A stretch of DNA of 64,000 nucleotides from Chelatococcus caeni (GTDB lineage Bacteria > Pseudomonadota > Alphaproteobacteria > Rhizobiales > Beijerinckiaceae). Below, one piece after another: positions 1-8,386 of this stretch. The stretch spans positions 186,001-250,000 of the forward strand of contig NZ_JACIEN010000002.1 in NCBI RefSeq assembly GCF_014196925.1, read 5' to 3'. The position numbers and the translations under genes were made by a program. Below the pieces are notes generated by a model. It worked only from the letters and a program-made list of their open reading frames with translations. It had not been told where the DNA came from and made no database searches. The first letter of the stretch is position 1. The number at the start of each line of letters is the position of its first letter.

Positions 1-1
1 G

Positions 2-190
2 TCGCGCAGCTTCGGGTTGATCGAGCGCAACTTCGACGTGGAGTGGGTCAGCCTGCCGCTCTCGGCTGCGCTCGTCTACGTGCCGATGCCGATCGCCGGC
101 TTCGCCGTCGTGGCGCAGGCGCTCGTCGAGATCGCGGAGGTGCTCGCTGGCGCACGCCGGCGCGATTCCGAGGCGGGGGCCGCGCCATGA
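2..190 (+). CDS. TRAP transporter small permease, DctQ-like (C-terminal fragment)
   Basis: Only the last 62 codons lie in the window. They run open from the left edge and stop at TGA 188-190. The fragment holds one hydrophobic helix (around LPLSAALVYVPMPIAG) followed by a short basic and acidic tail, as in the last helix of the small membrane subunit of TRAP transporters. The stop overlaps the ATG of the large permease in an ATGA, the usual dctQ-dctM arrangement. The product is inferred mainly from this coupling to DctM. The periplasmic binding subunit (DctP), if present, should lie further left. Confidence 0.7.
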   Translation, partial: SRSFGLIERNFDVEWVSLPLSAALVYVPMPIAGFAVVAQALVEIAEVLAGARRRDSEAGAAP

Positions 191-1473
191 CCGCCGTGAT
201 GGCCGAGATCCTCGTCGTCTGGTTCGCCGCGCTCCTGCTCGGCCTGCCGCTCTTCGCCTCCATGGGGCTTGCGGCCTTCGCCTTCGTCGTCATCAACGGC
301 ATGCCGGTCGACATCGTGCCGCAGAAGATCGCCCAGGCGGCCAATTCCTTCCCCATCCTCGCCGCGCCGCTGTTCATCCTGATGGGCAACATCATGAACT
401 CGGCCGGCATCACGGACCGGATCTTCGCCTTCGCCCGCGCCTGCGTTAGCTGGATGCGCGGCGGGCTGTGCCACGCCAATATCCTCGCCAGCGTGATCTT
501 CGCCGGCATGTCGGGCTCGGCCGTGGCGGATGCGGGCGGCGTCGGCTCGCTCGAGATCAAGGCGATGCGCCAGGAGGGCTACGATCCGGAGACCGCCGCG
601 GCCATCACGGCCGCCTCGGCGACCATCGGGCCGATCATCCCGCCGTCGCTGCCCATGGTGATCTACGGGGTCAGCGCCGATGTCTCCATCGGCGGGCTGT
701 TCCTCGCCGGCGTCATTCCGGGCCTGCTGATGGCGCTCGCCCTCTCCGCCATGGTCACGGTCGTCGCCACGCGGCGCGCCATGCCGCGCCATCCCTTCGC
801 AGGCTTGAGGACCCTCGCCGTCGCCTACCGACGGGCGCACTGGGCGCTGATGACGCCGGTCATCCTCTTCGGCGGCATGATGAGCGGCATCATGACGCCG
901 ACCGAGGCCGCCGCCGTGGCCTCCGTCTATGCCCTCTTCCTCGGGCTCGTCGTCTACCGTGACTTCGACCTGAGGCAATTGCCGCGCATCATCGTCGACA
1001 CCGTGGAGACGACCGGGATCGTGCTGGCACTCGTCATGACCGCGGCGGCGCTCGCCTGGTGCCTGTCGATCTCGCGCATCCCGCAGACGCTCGGGCCGAT
1101 GATCATCGGCGCCGTGGGCGACCCGCTCGTCTTCCTTCTCATCGTCAATGTGCTGCTGCTCGTCGTCGGCTGCGTCATGGAGGCGCTGGCGGCGATGCTC
1201 ATCCTCATCCCGATCCTGGTGCCCATCGCCGTCCAGTTCGGCATCGATCCCGTGCAGTTCGGCCTCATCTTCGTGCTCAACCTGATGATCGGCACGATCA
1301 CGCCGCCGGTGGGCGTCGTCCTCTTCGTCACGGCGCGCATCGCCAACATCCGCTTCGAGGCGATGTCGCGGGCCATCGTGCCGTGGATGTTGCCGCTTGT
1401 CGCGGTACTGCTCGCCGCCACCTTCTGGCCGCCGCTGACGACCTGGCTGCCGGGGCTCGTGCTGGGGCGGTGA
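187..1473 (+). CDS. TRAP transporter large permease, DctM family
   Basis: A 428-aa polytopic membrane protein, the normal length for DctM. It forms the transport channel of a TRAP importer, which uses an ion gradient to take up a carboxylate delivered by a binding protein. DctM hallmarks are visible: FAGMSGSAVADAGG near residue 110, ATIGPIIPPSLPM near residue 150 and MTPTEAAAVA near residue 235. I use the ATG at 187 because it overlaps the dctQ stop and gives a family-length protein; the open frame continues upstream without sense. The substrate cannot be read from the permease alone. Confidence 0.93.
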   Translation: MTAVMAEILVVWFAALLLGLPLFASMGLAAFAFVVINGMPVDIVPQKIAQAANSFPILAAPLFILMGNIMNSAGITDRIFAFARACVSWMRGGLCHANILASVIFAGMSGSAVADAGGVGSLEIKAMRQEGYDPETAAAITAASATIGPIIPPSLPMVIYGVSADVSIGGLFLAGVIPGLLMALALSAMVTVVATRRAMPRHPFAGLRTLAVAYRRAHWALMTPVILFGGMMSGIMTPTEAAAVASVYALFLGLVVYRDFDLRQLPRIIVDTVETTGIVLALVMTAAALAWCLSISRIPQTLGPMIIGAVGDPLVFLLIVNVLLLVVGCVMEALAAMLILIPILVPIAVQFGIDPVQFGLIFVLNLMIGTITPPVGVVLFVTARIANIRFEAMSRAIVPWMLPLVAVLLAATFWPPLTTWLPGLVLGR

Positions 1474-1485
1474 GGCCTCGCGGCC

Positions 1486-1941
1486 TCAGCGCGGGATCGG
1501 CCGCCAGCCGGGCGGCGCCATCTCGAAGCCGTCGAAGGTGAAGCCCGGCGCCACCGTGCAGCCGACGAGGGTGAAGGCGCCGAGGCTCGTCGCCGTCTGC
1601 CACCAGCCCGCGGGCACGACGCATTGCGGCCGCTCGCCCGCGGGAAGGTCGGCGCCGAGACGATGGGCTTGCGTTTCGTGCCCGTCGGACGACAGGGTCA
1701 GCACCAGCGGCGCGCCGAGATACCAGTGCCAGACCTCGGCGGCGTCGACGCGGTGCCAGTGGGACGTGCCGCCGGGCCCCAGCAGGTAGTAGATCAGCGT
1801 CGAGGCGGCGCGCCCGCCCTCTGCCGCCCGCGGGTCGCGATAGGTCTCGCGGAACCAGCCGCCCTCCGGGTGGGGCTGAAGATCGAGCAGGCGGACGATG
1901 GCCTCCGCCGTGAGCGCTTCCTGTCCGTTCGCTGGCAGCAT
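1486..1941 (-). CDS. Cupin-fold protein, DUF985 family
   Basis: A 151-aa protein matching the DUF985 cupin family in length and motifs: HPEGGWFRETY at the N-terminus, LLGPGGTSHWHRVDAAEVWHWY as two adjacent stretches around residues 53-75, and VVPAGWWQTA further on. The paired His residues (SHWHR, EVWHWY) are in the usual cupin metal or ligand pocket. The ATG overlaps the gloB stop (ATGA), so it is the second gene of a two-gene transcript. The biochemical function of DUF985 is not settled. Linkage to gloB hints at small-molecule or glutathione-conjugate chemistry, but that is inference. Confidence 0.85.
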   Translation of the reverse strand: MLPANGQEALTAEAIVRLLDLQPHPEGGWFRETYRDPRAAEGGRAASTLIYYLLGPGGTSHWHRVDAAEVWHWYLGAPLVLTLSSDGHETQAHRLGADLPAGERPQCVVPAGWWQTATSLGAFTLVGCTVAPGFTFDGFEMAPPGWRPIPR

Positions 1942-2708
1942 CAGAACCGGTCCTTCCAGGCGCGGAGCGCGGCGAAGACGTCCTCAGCCGGCCGGCCGGG
2001 GAGGTTGACGGCGGCGGCGAGGGCCGGTTCGCCCGCGCGCAGGAAGGGATTGGTCGCCTTCTCCTCGCCGAGGAGGGACGGGACCGTCAATTCGCCCCGC
2101 GCCCGCGTCGCCTCGATGTCGGCGGCGCGTTTGGCGAGCACGGCATTGTCCGGATCGGCGGCGAGCGCGAAGCGCGCGTTCGCGAGCGTATATTCGTGGC
2201 CGCAGTAGAGGCGGGTGTCGTCCGGCAGGGCGGCAAGCTTCCCGAGGGCGGCCCACATGTCCGCCGGCGTGCCCTCGAACAGGCGTCCGCAGCCGAGCGC
2301 GAACAGCGTGTCGCCCGCAAAGAGCGCCCGCTCGCCGGCGAACCAGTAGGCGATGTGGCCGAGCGTGTGCCCGGGCGTGGCGATGACCTCGCCGCTGAGA
2401 TCGCCGACCGCGACCACGTCGCCTTCCGCGACGGTCCGGTCGAGGTCGGGGATGGCGGCCGCCTCCGCCGCCGGCCCGATGACGGTGGCGCCCGTCTCCC
2501 GCTTGAGGCCGGGAATGCCCTCGACGTGGTCGGGATGCTTGTGGGTGACGAGGATGTGCGTCAGGCGCCATCCGGTATCGGCGAGGGCCCGGCGCACCGC
2601 GGCCTCCTCCGGCGCGTCGATGGTGGCGCAGGCGCCGCTCGTCGCATCGCGGACGAGGACGCCGATATTGTCGCTGCGGCAGGGAAAGACATGGATGTCG
2701 GCTGGCAC
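1941..2708 (-). CDS. gloB: Hydroxyacylglutathione hydrolase (glyoxalase II)
   Basis: A 255-aa metallo-beta-lactamase-fold enzyme that hydrolyses S-lactoylglutathione to lactate and glutathione, the second step of methylglyoxal detoxification. The metal-binding set is complete: THKHPDH near residue 54, GHTLGHIAYW near 112, FAGDTLF near 130 and YCGHEYT near 169. The C-terminal glutathione-binding part ends ALRAWKDRF. The start is GTG at 2708, preceded by a strong AAGGAGG; the frame runs far upstream but has no family similarity there. It is co-transcribed with the downstream cupin and divergent from a methyltransferase gene. Confidence 0.93.
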   Translation of the reverse strand: MPADIHVFPCRSDNIGVLVRDATSGACATIDAPEEAAVRRALADTGWRLTHILVTHKHPDHVEGIPGLKRETGATVIGPAAEAAAIPDLDRTVAEGDVVAVGDLSGEVIATPGHTLGHIAYWFAGERALFAGDTLFALGCGRLFEGTPADMWAALGKLAALPDDTRLYCGHEYTLANARFALAADPDNAVLAKRAADIEATRARGELTVPSLLGEEKATNPFLRAGEPALAAAVNLPGRPAEDVFAALRAWKDRF

Positions 2709-2873
2709 GATGGTCCTCCTTGGCTTCCGGCCCCCGGGGCGACCGTACGATCGAGGCGACCTTACAGCCTCTTCCCAGCCAGGCGAATCACGGGTGTTCG
2801 TTCTGTCGCGAAGCGCCATCATCTTGCAACCGGCGGTTCCGATCCCGATGATCAGGGGGAAGGAGGAGCCCCT

Positions 2874-3689
2874 TTGGCGGTCGATGTGGTCGATCTGAGG
2901 CATTTCTACGTGAGCCCGCTCGGCGTGGTGGCGCGGCGCCTCGTGCTGCGCGCGGTCGAGGGGCTGTGGAAGGACCTTACCGGCCAGCGGCTTCTCGGCA
3001 TCGGCTACGCGACGCCCTATCTCGCGGTCCTCAAGAGCGGCAGCGAGCGCACGCTCGCCTTCATGCCGGCGGCGCAGGGCGTGGTGAACTGGCCGCCGTC
3101 GGGCCCGTCGGCCTCCGCCCTCGTCGAGCCCACCATGCTGCCCTTGCCGGATGCCTGCATCGACCGCGTGCTCGTCGTCCACGCGCTCGAGACGAGCGAG
3201 GCGCCGGACGAGTTGATGAGCGAGGTCTGGCGGGTGTTGAGCCCGGGTGGTCGCGTCCTTCTCGTCGCACCCAACCGGCGCGGCCTGTGGGCGCGCATGG
3301 ACACGACGCCCTTCGGCCAGGGCCAGCCCTACAGCCGCTCGCAGCTCACAAGCCTCATGCGCCGCACGCTGTTCTCGCCGGAGAACTGGCTGGAGGCGCT
3401 CTATGTGCCGCCGCTGCAGCGCCAGCTCTTCCTGCGTTCGGCGGTGGCCTGGGAAAGGGCGGGGGCCGGCCTGTCGCTGCCCTTCGCCGGCGTGCATGTC
3501 ATCGAGGCGGTCAAGCAGCTGCACCGGCCCGTCGCGGTGCGGGCGATGCGGCGCGCGGCACGCCTGCGGCCCGTGCTGGTGCCGGCGCAGGGGGCGCTGT
3601 CGCCGCGCTTCGCGACGGGCGACGACATGTCGCCGCCGACGGTGCGGCCGCCGGGCTGCCGGGCACATCGCGAACGGGGGCCGTCGTGA
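2874..3689 (+). CDS. Class I SAM-dependent methyltransferase
   Basis: A 271-aa protein beginning at TTG 2874, chosen because AAGGAGG sits 7 nt upstream. GQRLLGIGYATPY is a divergent SAM-binding motif I; LPLPDACIDRVLVVHALE and LSPGGRVLLVAPN are the acidic loop and post-motif strand of Methyltransf_11 enzymes. The rest is a C-terminal alpha-helical and basic region of no recognised function. It is divergent from gloB across about 165 bp, a gene order I recall from other Rhizobiales. The substrate is unknown. Confidence 0.82.
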   Translation: MAVDVVDLRHFYVSPLGVVARRLVLRAVEGLWKDLTGQRLLGIGYATPYLAVLKSGSERTLAFMPAAQGVVNWPPSGPSASALVEPTMLPLPDACIDRVLVVHALETSEAPDELMSEVWRVLSPGGRVLLVAPNRRGLWARMDTTPFGQGQPYSRSQLTSLMRRTLFSPENWLEALYVPPLQRQLFLRSAVAWERAGAGLSLPFAGVHVIEAVKQLHRPVAVRAMRRAARLRPVLVPAQGALSPRFATGDDMSPPTVRPPGCRAHRERGPS

Positions 3690-3846
3690 GCGGGCGTCCG
3701 ACCGATCCTGACTTCCTCTTGACTTCGTCTTGACTTGGCGCCAGCCAGTCGCCAAGGTCCGCCCGCGCCGACCCCGCGGGGGTCCTCCCGGCCGGATGTC
3801 GCGGACGGGCCACCCGAAGATGGACAACCCCGGCGCCCCATATCGC

Positions 3847-4800
3847 ATGCGAAGCTATCTGGATTTCGAAAAGCCCGTCGCCGAGCTCGAGGCCAAGGTC
3901 GAGGAACTGCGCGCCATGGCCGAAGGCGGCAGCGCTGTCTCCATCGGCGACGAGATCGCCCGCCTCGAAGCCAAGGCGGACAAGGCCCTCGAGGATCTCT
4001 ACGCCAATCTGACGCCGTGGCAGAAGACGCTGGTGGCGCGCCATCCGCAGCGCCCGCATTTCGTCGACTACTGCGCCGCGCTGATCGAGGACTTCACGCC
4101 GCTCGCCGGCGACCGCAAGTTCGGCGAGGACGAGGCTATCCTCGGTGGCTTCGGCCGCTTCCGCGGCGAGAGCGTCTGCGTGATCGGCCAGGAGAAGGGC
4201 GCCAACACCGAGGCGCGCCTGCGCCACAATTTCGGCATGGCCAAGCCCGAGGGCTACCGCAAGGCCGTGCGGCTGATGGATATGGCGGACCGCTTCGGCA
4301 TTCCCGTCATCAGCTTCGTCGACACCGCCGGCGCCTATCCGGGCATCGGCGCGGAGGAGCGCGGCCAGGCCGAGGCCATCGCGCGCTCGACCGAGGCCTG
4401 CCTTGCGCTCGGCGTGCCCAACGTCTCCGTCATCATCGGCGAGGGCGGCTCGGGCGGGGCCATCGCGCTCGCCACGGCCAACCGCGTGCTCATGCTCGAA
4501 CACGCCATCTATTCGGTGATCTCGCCGGAGGGCGCGGCCTCGATCCTGTGGCGCGATTCCTCGCGTGCCCAGGACGCGGCGACCAACATGAAGATCACCG
4601 CACAAGATCTCTTACGCTTCTCGGTCATCGATGGCATTATCCCCGAGCCGTCGGGGGGAGCGCATCGCGATCCGGCGGCAGCCATGAACGCTGCGGGCGA
4701 TGCGGTCGCAGCGGCTTTTCAGGATCTGGCCGGGCTTTCGCCCGACGAGATCCGGTCCTTGCGTGCTGACAAGTTCCTGGCCATCGGGCGCCAGCTTTAA
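3847..4800 (+). CDS. accA: Acetyl-CoA carboxylase carboxyltransferase subunit alpha
   Basis: A 317-aa subunit, the family's usual length, starting MRSYLDFEKP. It transfers CO2 from carboxybiotin to acetyl-CoA, forming malonyl-CoA for fatty acid synthesis, together with AccD encoded elsewhere. Visible motifs include VDTAGAYPGIGAEERGQAEA and EGGSGGAIALATANRV (oxyanion and crotonase-type turns) and ISPEGAASILWRD. The ATG at 3847 gives the conserved N-terminus; upstream in-frame codons encode no conserved sequence. The leader (3690-3846) carries three closely spaced TTGACTT-like words but no convincing -10. Confidence 0.96.
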   Translation: MRSYLDFEKPVAELEAKVEELRAMAEGGSAVSIGDEIARLEAKADKALEDLYANLTPWQKTLVARHPQRPHFVDYCAALIEDFTPLAGDRKFGEDEAILGGFGRFRGESVCVIGQEKGANTEARLRHNFGMAKPEGYRKAVRLMDMADRFGIPVISFVDTAGAYPGIGAEERGQAEAIARSTEACLALGVPNVSVIIGEGGSGGAIALATANRVLMLEHAIYSVISPEGAASILWRDSSRAQDAATNMKITAQDLLRFSVIDGIIPEPSGGAHRDPAAAMNAAGDAVAAAFQDLAGLSPDEIRSLRADKFLAIGRQL

Positions 4801-4926
4801 CAATCTGTTAACCGACCCGGTGCGTGGCGGCGTGCACCGGTAAGGTTCGAGTAACGCTAACGGGTTTAAAGCTCGATGGTGCCGGTGGCCCCCGCGCCCG
4901 GCATCAGGGAAGCGAGAGGTTGCGTT

Positions 4927-6339
4927 ATGCTCAAGCGATTGCTGCTGGTCTCGACGATGGCCCTTGCAGTGGCAGCCTGTGAGGACGATGGCACCTACTC
5001 CCGCAGCGTGCGCGCCTCCCAGCCCGTTCCGAGCAAGACGCTCGCGCTGATGGAGCAGAAGGACATGTCGCGCTATGCGCCGGTCCTCATCCGCTCCTAC
5101 AAGAAGGAATCGGAGCTCGAGGTCTGGAAGCAGACCAAGTCCGGCAAGTACGCGCTCCTGAAGACCTTTCCCATCTGCCGCTGGTCGGGCCAGCTCGGCC
5201 CGAAGAAGCGCGAGGGCGACCGGCAGGCGCCGGAAGGCTTCTATGCCATCACGCCGGCCCAGCTCAATCCGAACTCGAGCTACTATCTCTCGTTCAACAT
5301 GGGCTATCCGAACGCCTACGACCGCGCCTACGGGCGCACGGGTGCCCATCTGATGGTCCACGGCGCCTGCTCCTCGGCCGGCTGCTACTCCATGACGGAC
5401 GAGCAGATCGCCGAGGTCTACGCCATCGTGCGCGAGGCCTTCGCCGGGGGGCAGAAGGCCGTGCAGATGCAGGCGATGCCCTTCCACATGACGGCGGAGA
5501 ACCTCGCCAAGCATCGCTACGACCAGAACATGGCCTTCTGGCGCAACCTGAAGGAAGGCGCGGACCACTTCGAGGTGTCGAAGCAGGAGCCGCAGGTCGC
5601 CGTCTGCGGCAAGCGCTACGTCTTCAATGCCACCGCGGCCAACGGCCAGCGCCTCGATCCTGCCGCGGCCTGCCCGCCGCTCGATGTCGACGAGGGCATC
5701 GCCATGGCCGTCGCGCAGAAGCAGCGCGCCGACGAGGCGAAGGTCGCCGATCTCGTCAACAGCGGCACCAAGGCCATCAAGCTGGTCTATGCCGATGGTG
5801 GCCAGCATGAATCCTTCCGCCGCCAGATGACCGCCGTCGCCGAGAGCAACGTCGGCGTCTTCGCGCAGTCCAACCGGCCGGAGCTCGAGGTCAGCCGGCC
5901 GGATGCGCTGGCGAGCGGCCCGCAGGTCGTCGAGCTCGACAGCAGCGGCCGCGAGAGGCCCGTCGAGGCGCCGAGGCCGGTCCAGGTCGCGGCACCGGCT
6001 GCCGCCCCGGCGCCCGTCCCGGCTGCGACGACCATCGTGACGCCCGCGCCGCAGGCGCAGCCCGTCGTCGCCTCGGCATCGAACGGACCGAACGGACGGC
6101 CGCTGGTCGACCGTCTCCTGTCCTTCGGCGGCCTGTTCGGCTCCAAGGACGAGCCGCAGGCCGAGACCGCGGCGGTGCCGGCACCAACCGACGCCCCGCT
6201 GCCACCCCGGCGCCGCGGCGCCGACGCCTCTTCCGCGGCCGGCAAGAAGGACCGGCAGGCCGCGCTGCCGCCGCTCATGCGCGGTGCCCAGGCGGCCCTG
6301 CCGTCGGGCCTGTCGGCCTATACGGAACAGGCGAACTGA
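4927..6339 (+). CDS. YafK/DpaA-type L,D-transpeptidase lipoprotein with long Pro/Ala-rich tail
   Basis: A 470-aa protein starting MLKRLLLVSTMALAVAACEDD. This has a lipobox (AVAAC), so it is probably exported and lipid-anchored. The YkuD-type catalytic motif is HGACSSAGCYSM near residue 144, with the nucleophilic Cys in GCYSM. The surrounding sequence (PEGFYAITPAQLNPNSSYYL) is typical of the YafK branch, which in E. coli includes an enzyme acting on the Lpp-peptidoglycan link. YafK proteins are about 250 aa. Here a further 200 residues include a low-complexity A/P/V-rich segment (about 340-400) and a basic C-terminus. A clear terminator follows. Confidence 0.88.
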   Translation: MLKRLLLVSTMALAVAACEDDGTYSRSVRASQPVPSKTLALMEQKDMSRYAPVLIRSYKKESELEVWKQTKSGKYALLKTFPICRWSGQLGPKKREGDRQAPEGFYAITPAQLNPNSSYYLSFNMGYPNAYDRAYGRTGAHLMVHGACSSAGCYSMTDEQIAEVYAIVREAFAGGQKAVQMQAMPFHMTAENLAKHRYDQNMAFWRNLKEGADHFEVSKQEPQVAVCGKRYVFNATAANGQRLDPAAACPPLDVDEGIAMAVAQKQRADEAKVADLVNSGTKAIKLVYADGGQHESFRRQMTAVAESNVGVFAQSNRPELEVSRPDALASGPQVVELDSSGRERPVEAPRPVQVAAPAAAPAPVPAATTIVTPAPQAQPVVASASNGPNGRPLVDRLLSFGGLFGSKDEPQAETAAVPAPTDAPLPPRRRGADASSAAGKKDRQAALPPLMRGAQAALPSGLSAYTEQAN

Positions 6340-6370
6340 GCCTCTCCGCCCTTATCCCGGTTCCAGGCAG

Positions 6371-6401
6371 AAGCGGCCGTCCCGACGGCCGCTTTCGTTT
6401 T
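6371..6401 (+). terminator. Rho-independent terminator after the L,D-transpeptidase gene
   Basis: A perfect inverted repeat AAGCGGCCGTC / GACGGCCGCTT with a 1-2 nt loop, followed by TCGTTTT on the plus strand. It lies 31 bp after the stop codon and separates the gene from the convergent permease gene. Confidence 0.85.
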
Positions 6402-6528
6402 GCGGCGCTACAGCCCTTCTGATTCAACTGAATCGGAACGAGCGCCTATCTTCTCGAGAATAGAGCCTCGTCGCTGACGCGGACCTTCGGTTCTTCTCCG
6501 AGCGGGCACCGCTTCGGCGGACGATGCG

Positions 6529-8322
6529 CTACAGCGGCCAGACGATGAGGATGGCGGGGACGGACACGATCACCATCAGGATCTCTAGGGGCAGGCCGAG
6601 GCGCCAGTAATCGCCGAAGGAATAACCGCCGGGGCCCATGATGAGCGTGTTGTTCTTGTGGCCGATGGGCGTGAGGAAGGCGAGCGAGGCCGCGACCACC
6701 GTCGCCATCAGGAAGGCGTCGGGATTGACCGACAATGTCCGCGCCGTCTCGATGGCCACCGGGCCGGCGATGACCATGGTCGCGACGTTGTTCAGCATGT
6801 CCGACAGGATGACGGTGACGAGCATCAGGCCGACAAGGGCGACCACAGGCGAATGGCCTGCCGTCACCGCGACGATCGCGTTGGCGACCAGAGCCGTGCC
6901 GCCGACGCTCTCGAAGGCGGCGCTGAGCGGCAGGAGGGCGGCGAGCATGACGACGACCGGCCAGTCGACCTGATCGTAGACCTCGCGCGGCGTCACGAGG
7001 CCCGTGGCGGCATAGCCGACGACGGCGATGGCGATGGCGGTGGTGAAGGAGATGAAGCTTGCGCTCGCCGCGATGATCGCGCCGATGAAAAGGCCGAGGG
7101 CGACGACGATGCGCCAGGTGCGGGCCGCCTGCACGCTCGTCTCGCTGAGCGGCATCGTGCCCAGCCAGTTGACGACATGGGCGAGCGCGGCCTGCGGCCC
7201 CGTCAGCAGCAGCATGTCGCCCGGCTCGATGATGCGCGAGCTGATCCGTTCGCGGAAGGTGCGTCCCTGCCGGGAGATGCCGAGCAGGGTCACGCCGAAG
7301 CGCGAGCGCAGGCGGAAGGCCTCGGCCGAGCGCCAGGCGATGCGCGAATCGGCTCGCACCACGGTCTCGACGAGCGCCGGTCCGCCCGTGCGGGCGGCGT
7401 CCTCCGCCTCCGGCGCGTCGACCGAGATGTCGTCCTTGGCCTGTTCGAGGCCGAGCGCCTTGATGAAGGCCGCCACGGCGTCCGCCGAGCCCTCGACCTC
7501 GAAGAGGTCGCCCTCGCGGATGGTGGCGAAGCGGGCGCGGCCGGGCAGGCGCCGCCCGTCGCGGATCAGGCCGAGAATGACGACGTCCGCTGCCTCGCTC
7601 TCCTCGTCGAGCTGGGCGACGAGGCGCCCGATGGCCGGCGATTGGGCCGAGACGGCGAGCTCGACGACGAAGTCGTCGATGCGGGCCGGCTCCGGCACCT
7701 GCCGGCCCGCCGTCGCACGGGGGATGAGGCGCCAGCCGCCGAGCGCGATGAAGAGGATGCCCGTGATGGCGCAGATGAGCCCGACCGGGGCAAAGTCGAA
7801 CATCTTGTAGGGCGCGCCCAGCGCATCCTGCCGGAAGGTTGAGGCGACAATGTTGGGCGGGGTGCCGATCAGGGTGGTCAGGCCGCCGAGGATGGTGGCG
7901 AAGGCGAGCGGCATCAGCGTCAGCCGCGGCGAGCGGCCGGCCTTGCGGGCGGTGTTGATGTCGATGGGCATCAGCAGCGCCAGCGCCGCGACATTGTTGA
8001 TGAAGGCCGACAGGGCGGCGCCCACGCCGCCGATGACGGCGATATGGATGGCGATGGGGCGGCCGGGCCGGACGATGCGCCGGGCGATGAGGGAGAGGGC
8101 GCCGCTGTTCTCCAGCGCGCGCGAGGCAATGAGCACGAGCGCGACGACGATCACCGCCGGATGGGAAAAGCCGCTGAAGGCATCCTTCTCGGGCACGACG
8201 CCGACAACCACGCCGACGAGCAGTCCCCCCATGGCGACGAGATCGTGCCGGATCCGCCCCCAGAGCAGCAGGGCGAGGATGCTGCCCATCAGGGCGAAGA
8301 GGATCATCTGCGGTTGCGTCAT
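6529..8322 (-). CDS. SLC13-family permease with two central RCK_C (TrkA-C) domains
   Basis: A 597-aa membrane protein of the DASS/CitT-ArsB fold. The N-terminal membrane half contains SAFINNVAALALLMPI and the substrate-site loop GTPPNIVAST (near 155-165). The cytoplasmic middle holds two RCK_C-like domains (about 207-290 and 320-395; for example DLFEVEGSADAVAAF and GDMLLLTGPQAALAHV). The C-terminal half repeats the fold and ends near LTPIGHKNNTLIMGPGG. Proteins of this layout are Na+-coupled transporters of carboxylates, sulfate or similar anions, and the RCK_C domains probably sense a ligand. It lies 64 bp downstream of the AI-2E permease on the same strand. Confidence 0.9.
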   Translation of the reverse strand: MTQPQMILFALMGSILALLLWGRIRHDLVAMGGLLVGVVVGVVPEKDAFSGFSHPAVIVVALVLIASRALENSGALSLIARRIVRPGRPIAIHIAVIGGVGAALSAFINNVAALALLMPIDINTARKAGRSPRLTLMPLAFATILGGLTTLIGTPPNIVASTFRQDALGAPYKMFDFAPVGLICAITGILFIALGGWRLIPRATAGRQVPEPARIDDFVVELAVSAQSPAIGRLVAQLDEESEAADVVILGLIRDGRRLPGRARFATIREGDLFEVEGSADAVAAFIKALGLEQAKDDISVDAPEAEDAARTGGPALVETVVRADSRIAWRSAEAFRLRSRFGVTLLGISRQGRTFRERISSRIIEPGDMLLLTGPQAALAHVVNWLGTMPLSETSVQAARTWRIVVALGLFIGAIIAASASFISFTTAIAIAVVGYAATGLVTPREVYDQVDWPVVVMLAALLPLSAAFESVGGTALVANAIVAVTAGHSPVVALVGLMLVTVILSDMLNNVATMVIAGPVAIETARTLSVNPDAFLMATVVAASLAFLTPIGHKNNTLIMGPGGYSFGDYWRLGLPLEILMVIVSVPAILIVWPL

Positions 8323-8386
8323 GCAGCCTCGCGGGGGCGGGGGGACCGGCTGAGATGTTGGCGGGCCGGAGGGGCGGTGCGCAAGA

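Noticed and set aside
2196-2873. 5-prime extension of the methyltransferase frame over gloB
   Set aside because: The extension is antisense to gloB and unconserved; the TTG at 2874 has a strong ribosome-binding site.
3705-3740. Three TTGACTT-like words upstream of accA as promoters
   Set aside because: No acceptable -10 at the right distance; left as a comment in the accA entry.
4817-4840. Hairpin CCGGTGC/GCACCGG after accA as a terminator
   Set aside because: No T-tract follows and the loop is 10 nt; evidence too weak.
6658-7842. 394-codon frame antisense to the SLC13 permease, and similar long antisense frames at 9269-10963, 11381-12784 and 60750-62342
   Set aside because: Low-complexity D/R/G/H-rich translations opposite well-defined genes; GC-skew artefacts.
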